In this document: positions 8,796 through 17,733 of the stretch, in pieces
Layout: each line of letters begins with the position of its first letter
Position numbering within the stretch: position 1 is the stretch's first letter
From: Priapulus caudatus
Lineage: Eukaryota; Priapulida; Priapulimorpha; Priapulimorphida; Priapulidae
Length of the DNA stretch: 24,545 nucleotides
Assembly (NCBI RefSeq): GCF_000485595.1
Contig: NW_014578280.1
Span: forward strand, 82,546 to 107,090
Reading direction: 5' to 3'
The notes under the pieces: generated by a model
What the model saw: the letters and a program-made list of their open reading frames with translations, nothing else
What the model was told of the DNA's origin: nothing
The model's database searches: none
Made by a program: the position numbers and the translations under genes

Positions 8796-9975
8796 GTATC
8801 CTAATTAATTCATTACATTGCTACAAACTATATTAGGTATGAAATTGTTTGTTGACATGACATTAGATGCTCCTTATTAGATGCACTCATTTCTCATGCT
8901 TCGATGGGTGGACATCAACTGAGTGCTGCATAAGTTATTGAACTGTTATAATGTATATATATAATAAATGCCCTTTACAACAGTGTACCAGGACAACCAC
9001 ATAAGAATATGTTCATGAATTATTTGCTTATCTCTACACTCCCTTTTATCCGCCAGTCCTGTGATACAAACCTTATAGTGTGTTCCATTTGTGTACTATT
9101 CTACCAATGTGAGTGCCCAGTTCATGCATACCAGAGGAAAATACCACACGTATAAAACTACTGTCATTTTATATTTCTTTTATGGTGTTAATTGTAGATT
9201 AAACGTGTAATTGTATTAGCTAAGATGCTAGAAATAAAACTTAAAAGACCACTCTACTGTTAAACCAAACAAATTATAAATGCTAATTTAATTTGAAAGA
9301 TTTCTATATTTGCAGCACATATATATTCAGATAGGGGTGTATGCAGTCAAAGTAGATTATCCAGTCACATGTAACATCTAAGTCAACATAGCAAATTGTC
9401 ACTTATACTATATATAAATAATATACTTATGTCAAAGGGATTGGGTACTCTACTTATAACGTATTTTTTAATGTTATAATTATTGTTCTGTCATCAATCA
9501 TTGCATCCTGGGCCACCATCCCGTAGCTGTAGCATGTACTGTAGCCAGCATAGGCCGAACCTTTTGGCTGATCGCCCTTAGCAGGGAAGTAATTAAATAC
9601 AACATAATCCAACACAGGGTTGGGTTAGACTGTGACACTGCATTGGGTTAGGCTACCATGTGTTGACGTTGACCCTAGACCCTGCACTGTGTTGAACGTA
9701 GACCCTAGGCTATTCTGTTGGGTTACATTATTGTATCTAGCCATTATAGCCAGTTATAGCCAGTATATTAGGCTATATAGGCCCTAGGCTATAGGGAATA
9801 GACCCTATGCTAGAGCCTATTCTGTGTTGGGTTACATTATTGAATATTGTATCTAGCCAGTTATAGCATTATAGCCAGTTAATGAGTTACAGCCAGTTAG
9901 AGCCATTATTGTATCTAGCCTAGCAGCAAATTTGCATCAGAAACTCAGCATGCTTGTCTACCATCGAAAATTCTA
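8796..9975. other. AT-rich interior of the Kolobok-like element, no clear gene
   Basis: No transposase exon recognised. 9600-9930 is built of degenerate local repeats (GTATCTAGCCA, TTATAGCCAGT, CCCTAGGCTAT), including two copies of TTGGGTTACATTATTG near 9718 and 9826. A minus-strand open stretch at about 9470-9625 has unremarkable composition and no family match. If the minus-strand cysteine exon is spliced, its next exon should lie in this interval, but I did not find it. Confidence 0.4.
9600..9930. repeat. degenerate TAGCCAGTTA / CCCTAGGCTA repeats
   Basis: Many short copies of TATAGCCAG and CTAGGCTAT in irregular order, plus a duplicated TGGGTTACATTATTG...GTATCTAGCCA module. Not a clean tandem array. 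Confidence 0.6.
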
Positions 9976-9995
9976 ATTGAAAAACTGAAACATAC

Positions 9996-10326
9996 GAGGC
10001 TGAAGGTGTTCCCTGACTGGTGTCATTTCTTGACAACAAAGACACTCTCTGTTCGATAACATCATTTGGCACAAGCAGCAGCTCCACCAATCGTCAGCTG
10101 TTCCGGTGACACAGTGTTGAACTTGAAGCGAATCACCAACACTGTCTGCTACCCGTTCCTCCCCATCTTTCCACTCGGGCTCAAAAGAGTACGGTGCAAA
10201 ATTGGTGGCAGATTTAGTCAGATATTGAAATTCCTCGGGGTTACTGTCCGATTCAGAACTGACAGAAGATACGTCAACACGTAGTTCGGCTATTTCCAAT
10301 GTGTGAAACAAGTGAGCACATGCCAC
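9996..10326 (-). pseudogene. P2X7 C-terminal-like cysteine exon
   Basis: Minus-strand open exon of about 110 codons. After a Ser/Asp/Glu-rich lead it contains DDWWSCCLCQMMLSNRECLC followed by CQEM. This resembles the W-C-x-C-x2-C...M...EC-x-CC-x-E pattern of the P2X7 receptor cytoplasmic cysteine/zinc domain, which occurs in many invertebrate proteins without the channel. The first cysteine after Trp is itself Trp (TGG, one base from Cys). No usable ATG is visible: the frame opens at GTG directly after an in-frame TGA, and the first internal Met lies within the motif. A good donor (GTATGT, minus strand, 9990-9995) follows the QP codons, so the rest of the domain would be on another exon. It faces the THAP gene from the opposite end of the same element. 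The family call is moderately sure; intactness is doubtful. Confidence 0.55.
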
Positions 10327-10518
10327 TCAACAAACACGCAAGGCATTTCAAGAGTATTATGGCGGCCTGTACAAAAGTTTGCGTAGTCCAAGATCGATCA
10401 TAGACGTAATCAAAAGCAGGTTTGATCATAATATGTTCTAAAAATGTCAGGAAACATGTTTAAAAGTAATTACAATGTCATATAATAGGCTAAATACGCT
10501 ATAGATGTCAGAATCCCT
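10307..10518 (-). repeat. right terminal inverted repeat
   Basis: Reverse complement of the left arm without its insertion. It ends at the upstream edge of the cysteine-rich minus-strand exon, so it covers the place where that gene's promoter should be. The left arm holds the same position relative to the THAP gene. Confidence 0.75.
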
Positions 10519-10522
10519 TTAA
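10519..10522. repeat. right TTAA target-site duplication
   Basis: TTAA directly outside the CCCT end of the element. It matches 3916-3919. Confidence 0.7.
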
Positions 10523-10710
10523 AGAGGGAATGTTCCCCCTTCTTTTACACTGCTTGACCTTTGACCTTTGACACCCAGCTTCGACATCCCAACTCGTTTT
10601 CGGATTACCCCCCACGTCCCGAATATCGTGACCGTACGTTGAGCGGTTAAGATTTGTGCCCAACTGTTGACGCACGGACGGACGGCCGGACGCACGGACG
10701 CACGCTCATG
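10523..10710. repeat. SINE-like or simple-repeat stretch next to the Kolobok-like element
   Basis: Contains GGGAATGTTCCCCC, a duplicated TTGACCTTTGACCTTTGAC and, at the far end, GACGGACGG/GCACGGAC repeats (about 10670-10706). Sequences of this composition are often interspersed in invertebrate genomes, but I have no match to name. The minus-strand frame here is a repeat translation. Confidence 0.45.
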
Positions 10711-11763
10711 CGATTCTACAAGCTGCATCTGACTATGTCAGATGAGCTAAAAACAATGCCAAGCTATGACAAAAGAAGTGTCAAAGGCGCCACCTGTCTG
10801 TGTAGTATGGTAATTATTTATTTATTTTTAGTTCAGTAGTAATTTTATGTTTTCTCAATAAAATAATGCATGCTGCCGTATGCTAGAAACACTTGCGGAA
10901 ATTTCGAGTGGTTTACGGCACCTCTTCAGCTCGTGTAAGTTACGCAAAGGTTTACATAAATTTTAGCTAGATGAATCGCACCTAAAACGGCCTCGTTTGT
11001 GTACGCGAAATCGTACGCAAATTTACTAAATAGCTGTGTTGATGAATCGCAACTAAGCCACGTCGATTGGGTACACAAGATTCACGAAAAATATTTTGCG
11101 TACGCGCGATGATGCACCTACCCCCAGGAGCATAGCTAACCTGTTTTTTCTCGGGAGGGCAGGTGGCGAAGCCATGTGCATGGTGTGTTTTAGGCTTTGT
11201 GACCACCATTGCGGGCCGCCACCTAGAAAGGTGAGTGCCATTGGCCACGTATCGCATCTAGACATTTCTGGGTGAGGGGGCCAAAGCCCTTTCTCCCATT
11301 ATGGCCCTGCACAGATGCACATGCGCACACACTCACACGCACCCACACAGTAGCAGTACTAGTAGTACTCGTAGTACTAATCCAGAGACGTTCGATATGC
11401 CCACCAACAATGTTGTTAAACAACATTTGGCTTGTTTTTAATTCGGATTGGCTGGAGGTACGGCAGACGTCGTTCGTTGAAGCCCCTTTTTGGCGTTTGT
11501 TTGAGGGCTGACGCAATTATTTGCGAGCTTCTGATGTAAAGTTTACAATAATGTTCATTTTCATACCTAATCCGGGTGTTTCTAGCTCAAATCGTGAATT
11601 TATTTCCCAAAGCGTTATTTCGAAATCTGCCGCCCTCCGACCGCCATCTTTGTGTCGTTAAGTATGAAAGCGAATGGACTCCCGTTCCTCCAGCCTCGTA
11701 AATTAGAGATACGACTGCCGTACCTCCAGCCACTGCCTTTTTAATTTCGCAGTGGATATTTAA
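10711..11763. other. unassigned interval
   Basis: No gene recognised. Visible features are a GATGAATCGCAMCTAA motif at about 10972 and 11041, a CA-rich stretch at 11320-11347, and an AGTACT-rich palindromic stretch at 11350-11380. CCGCCATCTTTGT at about 11641-11653 (reverse strand ACAAAGATGGCGG) resembles a YY1-type initiator motif, but no coding exon follows on either side that I can identify. Confidence 0.4.
11760..11763. repeat. TTAA duplication, left
   Basis: Matches TTAA at 12854-12857 on the other side of the inverted-arm element. Confidence 0.65.
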
Positions 11764-12853
11764 CCTTATACTGCAGAGTATCCACTTCAGCTATTTTACC
11801 GTACAGTACTTCTGATTGGCTAGTAATAGTATATTTATGTACATGTTAGCATATTATCAAGAGCATATAAAGAAGGAGAGCGTACAACGGTAAAATGCTG
11901 AAACCATGTTGCAGTATTAGTCGAATTAATAAACTTTTCCCATTTTATTTTGACAATTCTTTGCAGTATTATTGATCAGCTGTCCTACCTTGAAGGTAAA
12001 CAAACCGCATGTCCCTACGATGCCCCTACGCTGAGATAATCAGCAGTGAAAATTTGGTATTTTCGCCGAACACTGACTAGACATTAGTCAGTACTGCGAC
12101 TGACTCGCGTTCTGGCGATAGCTTCGGGAAACCTCGCGTGTTTCCGTCATTCATTGACAGTGAAATTTATTTTCCTTCTACTATCTTTTCTCACATTTCC
12201 AGTCATTGACGCAGCCATTACTCAACAAAAACGTCTTGTTATTTATCGCCATGGTGATGACCCGCCCCTTACGCTGGATGTAGTAATGCTGTAGTAATAA
12301 CGTATCGAGTCAGCGCTATACACAGCGGCGACCGGAAGCAACACACTGGACACACTTCGAGAGTGGGTCGCAGTACTGAATAATGTCTAGTCGGTGTTCG
12401 GCGAAAATACCAGATTAATTTTCACCACTCATTATCTTAGCGTAGGGGCATCGTAGGGACATTGGGTTTGTTTTATATGAACAGGGTAGGACAGCTGATC
12501 AATAATACTGCAAAGAATCGTCAAAATAAAACGGGGAGTTTATTAATTCGACTAATACTGCAACATGGTTTCAGCATGTTACCGTTGTACGCTCTCCTTC
12601 TTTATATGCTCTTGATATTACGAATGTGTTTAAAAGATTTCGTACGTATTGGAAACGTGACTCACTGAAAATAGCTTCTATGATCAAACGGGGCTACAAA
12701 TGTGTAGAAATAAATGGGATTTGAACCTAAAAGTTTTCTAGATAGCTAAACCTTATGGGATTCGAACGTAATGTTGATGACGTCATAAATATACTAGCCA
12801 ATCAAATGTGGTGTACAGTAAAATAGCGGAAGTGGCTACTCTGCTGTATACGG
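11764..12853. mobile_element. TTAA-flanked element with long inverted arms (piggyBac/Kolobok type)
   Basis: Flanked by TTAA at 11760-11763 and 12854-12857. Ends begin CCTTATACTGCAGAGTATCC (left) and CCGTATACAGCAGAGTAGCC (right, reversed). Arms of roughly 350 bp pair almost throughout, from the ends to about 12110 on the left and back to about 12365 on the right. The right arm carries an extra stretch of about 150-180 bp (about 12622-12785) that the left lacks. The central loop of about 250 bp has no coding potential. A TTAA target and CCY termini suggest a piggyBac-type or related non-autonomous element. Confidence 0.75.
11812..11940 (+). promoter_or_regulatory. promoter-like module in left arm (inverted CCAAT, TATA, AATAAA)
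   Basis: GATTGG, then GCATATAAAGAAGG about 60 bp on, then AATAAA about 60 bp further. The mirrored arm has the same modules facing the other way (TTTATATGC near 12600-12608), so two inward-facing promoters would converge on the loop. No transcript evidence. Confidence 0.3.
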
Positions 12854-12857
12854 TTAA
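12854..12857. repeat. TTAA duplication, right
   Basis: Matches TTAA at 11760-11763. It is also present in the downstream duplicate at 22426-22429. Confidence 0.65.
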
Positions 12858-13299
12858 AGGCATACTAGGCCCATTGATTATGCAATATTGACAAATGCTA
12901 GAGTAACTGACACCTTGTGTAGTTAATAAGTACAAAACCTTACATGCGAACGCGTATTAGTTTGTCCAACATCACTGCTGGTTACTAAGAAATGTCATTT
13001 GAAATCCGCAGTCCAAGAAATCAGTTGTTTACCGTTTCAAACCGCTGCCGGCGAAGCAGGTGTAATACAGATTTATAGTGCAACAGCGAATGAGCTTGGA
13101 ACTCGCCGGCTCGCCAATGTTGAGTGAACATAATATCTGCTAAAGCTGACTTGCCAATGTTGGCGAGTAAAAAATAATTGTCTAAAACTTTAATCAAATG
13201 TTGGTTCCTTACGTTATATATCCAAACATTGATGAAAACCAATTCTAGCGATTGTGAAGGGCGGCTATCGCACCGCATCCTCACTTTATATTATGAAAG

Positions 13300-14020
13300 G
13301 TTGCCGACAGTCAGCACAGTGTGGCTGTGTATACGTGCCTGGGGCGGAATATTGATTGATGTACGGGGGGGGGGAGTGCAGGATTGTTTAAGTTGCGTGG
13401 AGCATGTTCATTATAGGGGTTGGGCACCGCTGGGATCAGAGGACGACAGCAAAATTCTTTCCTGGAATTGAGGAAAAAGCTGCAATCAGGAATGACACAA
13501 AGAGCGTGACGGCACGCAAAAATAAACGTTGTGTGAATTTCATTACGATTTTCCATGTATATATTGTAATATCAGGAGTGTATAATATCGATATATCTCT
13601 ATATATATAATATATAGATCTATCTACAGGGTTTCTTCTACATAGGAGGCACTGGCGCGCACCGCCGTTGTCAAATTTAACAACGCCGTTGTGAAAATGT
13701 TCCTGTATTTACCTGCCGTTGTCAAAATAGTGTCAATCCAAAAATAAATAGATCACCACGTGCTTCCGACTATATACATGGAAAATCGTAATGAAATTCA
13801 CAGCAACGTTTCTTTTTGCGTGCTGGCACACTCCTTGATTCCGGGAAAGTTTTGCTGTCACTCCCTCATACCAGCGGTACCCCCCGCTACATATACAGCA
13901 ATAAGCATGCCCACGCGACTGTAACAATCAGTGCATTCGCCCCCACCCCCCGTACTTCAATCAATGCCGCCCCAGCCAGCAGGCACGAGCCGCGATGTCC
14001 ACAGCCACGAACGCGGGTAA
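13300..14020. repeat. large imperfect inverted repeat
   Basis: The left arm of about 260 bp (about 13300-13561) pairs with the right arm (about 13771-14020). The best part is TGTGAATTTCATTACGATTT at 13531-13550 against its reverse complement near 13784-13803. Further matches include GACAGCAAAA, the CGTGCC...GGGGCGG stretch and the TACGGGGGG run. The loop of about 210 bp contains the left end of the hAT-like element. Confidence 0.8.
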
Positions 14021-14958
14021 CAGGGGTGTCGCTGGCTGCTTTTTTCGGTTTTTTTCTTTTGCGTGAATGCGTGAGAATGCGTAGGGCATGTGGGAGTGCG
14101 GGAAAATGGGTCCAGATGCGCGAGTCTCCCGCGAAATACGCAGCGTAAGACTTGGTGGGTCTGCTAACGCTACGAAATTTGAACGGCGCCATGACACCCG
14201 CGACCGTGCTGCCACCCCGAAAAAGTTGCGTAGTTGACAATTTATTTTGCAGGTTACAGACCGAGGGCTAATCACAAAAGTGCAATTATATTTATACCTA
14301 AATGCTATTTAACCGAACGATATTCATTTTAGGGCAAATTTATCCATATTATAACTGAACTATATGTCGTTTATAAGATATTACAACCTTTTGCTTTTAA
14401 ATGAATAAATAAGAAACCCCTCTGTCTGTAGCCTTGGCTGGAAAGTGGTTTTGTGCGCAACTTATCAGATCGTGCGCTTTGAGGGGCGCCACCGTCGTTG
14501 TAATCAAACTGTAGATGTTAGTTTTAAAACATTTTTTAATAATATTTCTAATAGTGATTGAACCATGAAACTTTTTATGTAGCGTATTTATACACTAAAT
14601 TAACTGAAAATAACCCTAGAACCTAGAGTAAACGATCCCTTTAAACTAAAAGGTGAAATTTTATTTTCGCGGTGCCTCAAATGCAGTCTAAGACATTCAC
14701 ATTTTTACAATTTTGCTGGGGGAGACCCCCAGAACCCCCCTCTACCTCTCTCCCCCCGCGTATGCCTGCAGAATCCACATTCGTGACTACTGCACGCCTT
14801 TGAATCCATCCTGTGCGTTTTTTTCCCCTAAACTGGCCATTACGCCGTTGTCTAATTTTCCCTCAGAAGAAACCCTGATATATATATATATATATATATA
14901 TATCTACCTATCCATCTATCTATTTATATAATATAGATCTCTATATTATACACTCCTG
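13573..14958. mobile_element. hAT-like TIR element, non-coding
   Basis: Ends are CAGGAGTGTATAATAT (13573-13588) and its exact inverse (14943-14958), followed inward on both sides by TA-rich DNA with GATCTAT and then a second perfect inverted pair, CAGGGTTTCTTCT (13627-13639 and 14865-14877). GTAATA flanks both ends (13566-13571 and 14959-14964), a possible target duplication. Subterminal GCCGTTGT motifs occur near 13662, 13681, 13713 and 14844. No transposase is encoded. CAGG-type ends suggest hAT, but the 6-bp duplication is not the 8 bp typical of hAT, so the superfamily is uncertain. Confidence 0.55.
14879..14903. repeat. TA microsatellite
   Basis: TA run followed by CTATCTATC-type tetranucleotides. 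Its length and purity differ in the downstream copy near 24437-24461. Confidence 0.9.
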
Positions 14959-14988
14959 GTAATAGTATATGCACTGAACCAAAAGAGG

Positions 14989-16030
14989 TCCTTAACGGCT
15001 CATAGATTGCAAGTAAATTTTGTACAGATCTGAAAATAATTAAGCGTCGGAGGCCTGTGTTAATTCAGTTAGCAAATAGATTAACTTTTAACCACATTAC
15101 TTTGGCTTAAAATTGTACTTGAACAACTTGGCAGAGACTGAGCAATTCAACCCTCAGCAATTTGAAGTTCATGTTTCTCTTTTTTAAGTTTTTTTAAGTT
15201 TTCTATTTTCTCTTTGGTGTCCCCAAAAGATTAAACAACTCAACTCAAAAGTGATATTTTAGTGGTGAAGATTGTTTAATAATGCTGCCTCAGAGTGCAG
15301 GAAATTGCATCTAATAGGTGTAATTTTCGAGAAAAAAAAGCCATGTCAGGGCTGTCCATGTGCGTCCGTGATTAGTACGTGTGTGTTACTCCATTTACAT
15401 GTTTAGTCCGTGGCCGTGGTTACACCGCTGACCATCCATTTCATCTGGCGTCCAAAATATATGAGGCACAAATGTTTACTTCATCGCCTTGATTCCTGGA
15501 TGACATTTACGGCACGTAAATGAATATCAGCAACCGATTTCAAGTTTTGCTTTAGCTCTAGTACTATAGCCCGCGTACAGTTGCCGCATGGCTATAGAAC
15601 ATTCTATTACGAATGCTAGGGACCAACCCGCTGACTGGCGCTGCTGCAGCGCCGCCAAATGGCCGTTTGAAGTTCGCAAATCGAATGTGTAGTTCACAAG
15701 AAATACCGCAAGCAGACACATTTCAACGATAGTTAGAGTTTTTTAGTTGCGGATATAACTTAAGACATATTCACTTCGAATAAGAGGCATTAATTGCCTA
15801 TCACAGACGTTTTATAGCCGCAGTAACCGTTACTAAGTTCACTGTCCTGGACATCATCTCTATCCTTGAACCGAAAATCCTATAGCCCTGCGCGCAACTG
15901 CACGCGGGCTATAGTTACGCTGAGAGGGTCTATGTCCCAGGGTACTGCCGGAACGTACCCTGGGTACGGTCCGGTAGGTAAACATCAGGTTTAGCGTCGT
16001 AAATTTACTTGCAAACGCCACCGCCAGATG
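14989..16030. other. unassigned interval containing an inverted hairpin pair
   Basis: No coding sequence recognised. The only structured part is the hairpin pair at 15564-15914. A short perfect repeat around GGGTACTGCCGGAACGTACC sits near 15940-15962. Confidence 0.4.
15564..15914. repeat. pair of inverted CTATAGCC hairpins (MITE-like)
   Basis: 15564-15597 and 15880-15914 are each closed by CTATAGCC...GGCTATAG. They are also inverted copies of each other (CTATAGCCCGCGTACAGTTG against CTATAGCCCGCGTGCAGTTG). The 35-bp arms enclose about 280 bp of non-coding DNA. No clear target duplication was found. Confidence 0.6.
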
Positions 16031-16607
16031 GCGCTACGCGGTCTATCGGCGTACCGGCGGAGGGGGAGAAGGGAGAAGCTGGTGAAGGAGGAGGGGGAGA
16101 AGCTGGTGGAGAATGAGGAAGGGGAGAAGGGAGAAGCTGGTGGAGGAGGAAGGAGAGAAGGTGGTGGAGGAGGGGAGAAGCTAGTGGAGAAGGAGGGGGG
16201 GAGAAGCTGGTGGAGAAGGAGGAAGGGGAGAAGGGAGAAGCTGGTGGAGGAGGAAGGGGAGAAGGGAGGTGGTGGAGGGGAAAAAGCTGGTGGAGAAGGA
16301 GGGGGAGAAGCTGGTGGAGCTTCTCCTTTCCCCTTCTTCCTCCACCAGCTCCCTTCTCCCCCTCCCTTCTCCCCTTCCTCCTTCTCCACCAGCTTCTCGC
16401 CCTCCTCTTTCTCCACCACCTTCTCCCCTTCCTCATTCTTCACTAGCTTCTCCCTACTCCACCTACCAGTACTACTCTAAACTTCCTTCGCCTCCCCTTC
16501 CTTCCCCTCCCCTCCCTACACTGCTCCTTCGCTACCTGTACCAGAACTACGAGAGTGCTGACGATGTTCCACTTATACGCCCGAAACGCCGATAGACCGT
16601 GTAGCGC
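16031..16607. mobile_element. foldback element with GA-rich and CT-rich arms
   Basis: Outer arms at 16031-16052 and 16586-16607 are inverted copies over 22 bp with one mismatch; the shared core is CGGTCTATCGGCGT. Inside, about 16060-16318 is a purine-rich array of GGAGAAGCTGGTGGA-like units, and about 16319-16455 is its pyrimidine-rich complement, meeting at the palindrome GAAGCTGGTGGAGCTTCTCC. All long frames here, on both strands, translate the repeat (Lys/Glu/Gly or Pro/Ser rich) and are not called as genes. Confidence 0.7.
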
Positions 16608-17383
16608 GTGTAGAATCCGATAGAAGTGTTTGGTATGTGCTTTACTTAATAATTATTTACTTGTATATTAAATATTAATTCTTGTAAGCAGAATGGGTAA
16701 AAAATCAGCAGAAAAAACATACCCAGTATTTCACACTGAATATACCATGTTTTTTTCATGTGAAATGTCTTTTACATTTCACTCTATTGAAAGGACACGT
16801 AATTCCTGTTGAAACAAAATCTGGTATAAATAGATGTTAAACAGATACAATCACATGATTTCAAAAGTAAAATAAATGATACAGTTCTCTAACAGATAAC
16901 AGAACATTTTCAATTTAACCGTGAAATTTGCAAATTGTCTCGCTTTTGCTCATTAAATCAAGGTAATTTCGCATTTATAACTTCTACTGGGGGTTTTCCA
17001 CTGTTGTTTCCCTCCGTCAGTAGGCCTACCCTAGCTTATTATAATTTAGTATCCTCTCGCAAGTTTTCACGTGCTGCGATTAGTGGCAATAGTGGCGGCT
17101 GAGACTTGTGTAGTCAAACTTTAATATTCTGAAGATCATTTTAAGGCTATAGTAGGCCTAGTTATTAATGGATAGGTCCAAGGCTCATTAAGGTTTCATC
17201 TCGTTGGTCACTGTGGAGAAGAGTAGGCGTTTGTAAGAACATAGCCTTCAAGCAATTCAAGCTAATTCAAATTTATTTCGTGATGAATACAACAATCAAG
17301 TGAAAGTGGGGCCCAATGATGGAGACATGGCCATGGGTCCCAATGAAACCAATGTGCTTGCTAATACCCAGACCTTACCTACG
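16608..17383. other. unassigned AT-rich interval
   Basis: No gene, RNA or element end recognised. TCACTGAATATACCATG-like AT-rich DNA gives way to mixed sequence near 17000. Confidence 0.4.
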
Positions 17384-17432
17384 CCTAACTATAACCGTAA
17401 CCCTAACCATAACCCTAACCATAACCCTAACC
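17384..17432. repeat. interstitial telomere-like CCCTAA repeat
   Basis: About eight hexamers alternating CCCTAA and CCATAA, forming a 12-bp period, with degenerate units at the left (CCTAACTATAACCGTAA). This is the C-strand of the animal TTAGGG telomere repeat. Too short and degenerate to be a telomere end. Confidence 0.8.
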
Positions 17433-17733
17433 TATTATATTGATATAATAATTAATATTATATTTATATTGATGTATAATGACTTGGTTTTTTGGAGACG
17501 CCGCCATGTTCTCTATCATTGAACCGAAAGGGGAGCTCATTGCATAATCCCAAGTCATGTGGTGGAAAGTGGAACTGATGATAGTGTACAATCGAGTATT
17601 TTGTAGTCGAATTTTCAAAATCAATTTATGGGAATGAGGTCGCAGTGGTCCCAGAAAACTGGTGGGATATTGAGGGCAACCACTACCAGTGTGTTCTCTG
17701 GCCTAATAAAAAGTATGCGATGTGGGTTAACAA
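17433..17733. other. unassigned interval before the Gypsy LTR
   Basis: AT-rich start followed by GACGCCGCCATG near 17497-17508. No coding exon or RNA gene recognised. Confidence 0.4.

Larger units (their letters stand above)
3920..10518. mobile_element. Kolobok-like DNA transposon, degraded, with nested insertions
   Basis: The element is bounded by TTAA on both sides. Its ends start AGGGTTTCTGACCATCT (left) and, reverse-complemented, AGGGATTCTGACATCT (right). Inverted similarity continues inward: TTTAGCC, then GACATTGTAATTAC on both sides, then after an interruption in the left arm a near-identical block of about 55 bp (4477-4531 against 10410-10462) and weaker similarity to about 4616 / 10307. 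TTAA target sites plus a THAP-domain gene are the known signature of the Kolobok superfamily. Inside are a THAP gene on plus, a cysteine-rich P2X7-C-like exon on minus, and a LINE insertion. No DDE transposase core was recognised, so the copy is probably non-autonomous or dead. The boundaries were found by eye. Confidence 0.75.
12400..14988 (+). repeat. segmental duplication, copy 1
   Basis: Matches 21972-24545 in direct orientation at very high identity, starting at GGCGAAAATACCAG inside the TTAA-flanked element. Copy 1 is 2,589 bp against 2,574 bp for copy 2. Many of the differences are single-base gains or losses in both directions, which would break any reading frame. No convincing gene lies in it: open frames such as 13021-13284 and 13816-14148 lose their frame in the other copy. 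Confidence 0.95.

Noticed and set aside
9470-9625. Minus-strand open stretch as a second exon of the P2X7-C-like gene
   Set aside because: No usable splice acceptor before its in-frame stop, and no recognisable continuation of the domain.
12690-12775. A tRNA gene suggested by GGTTCAAATCCC and CGTTCGAATCCC on the minus strand
   Set aside because: No acceptor stem or A box at the right distance could be folded by eye. Kept only as a low-interest observation.
13021-13284. Minus-strand 87-codon frame present in both duplicate copies
   Set aside because: The frame shifts between the copies and the translation shows no motif. The similarity is at DNA level.
13816-14275. Frames of 104-117 codons on both strands in the duplicated region
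   Set aside because: Disrupted by indels in the second copy, and partly repeat-derived inverted sequence.
15991-16595. Several 78-150-codon frames on both strands (Lys/Glu/Gly or Pro/Ser-rich)
   Set aside because: Translations of the GGAGAAG/CTTCTCC foldback array. Open in many frames because the repeat lacks stop codons.
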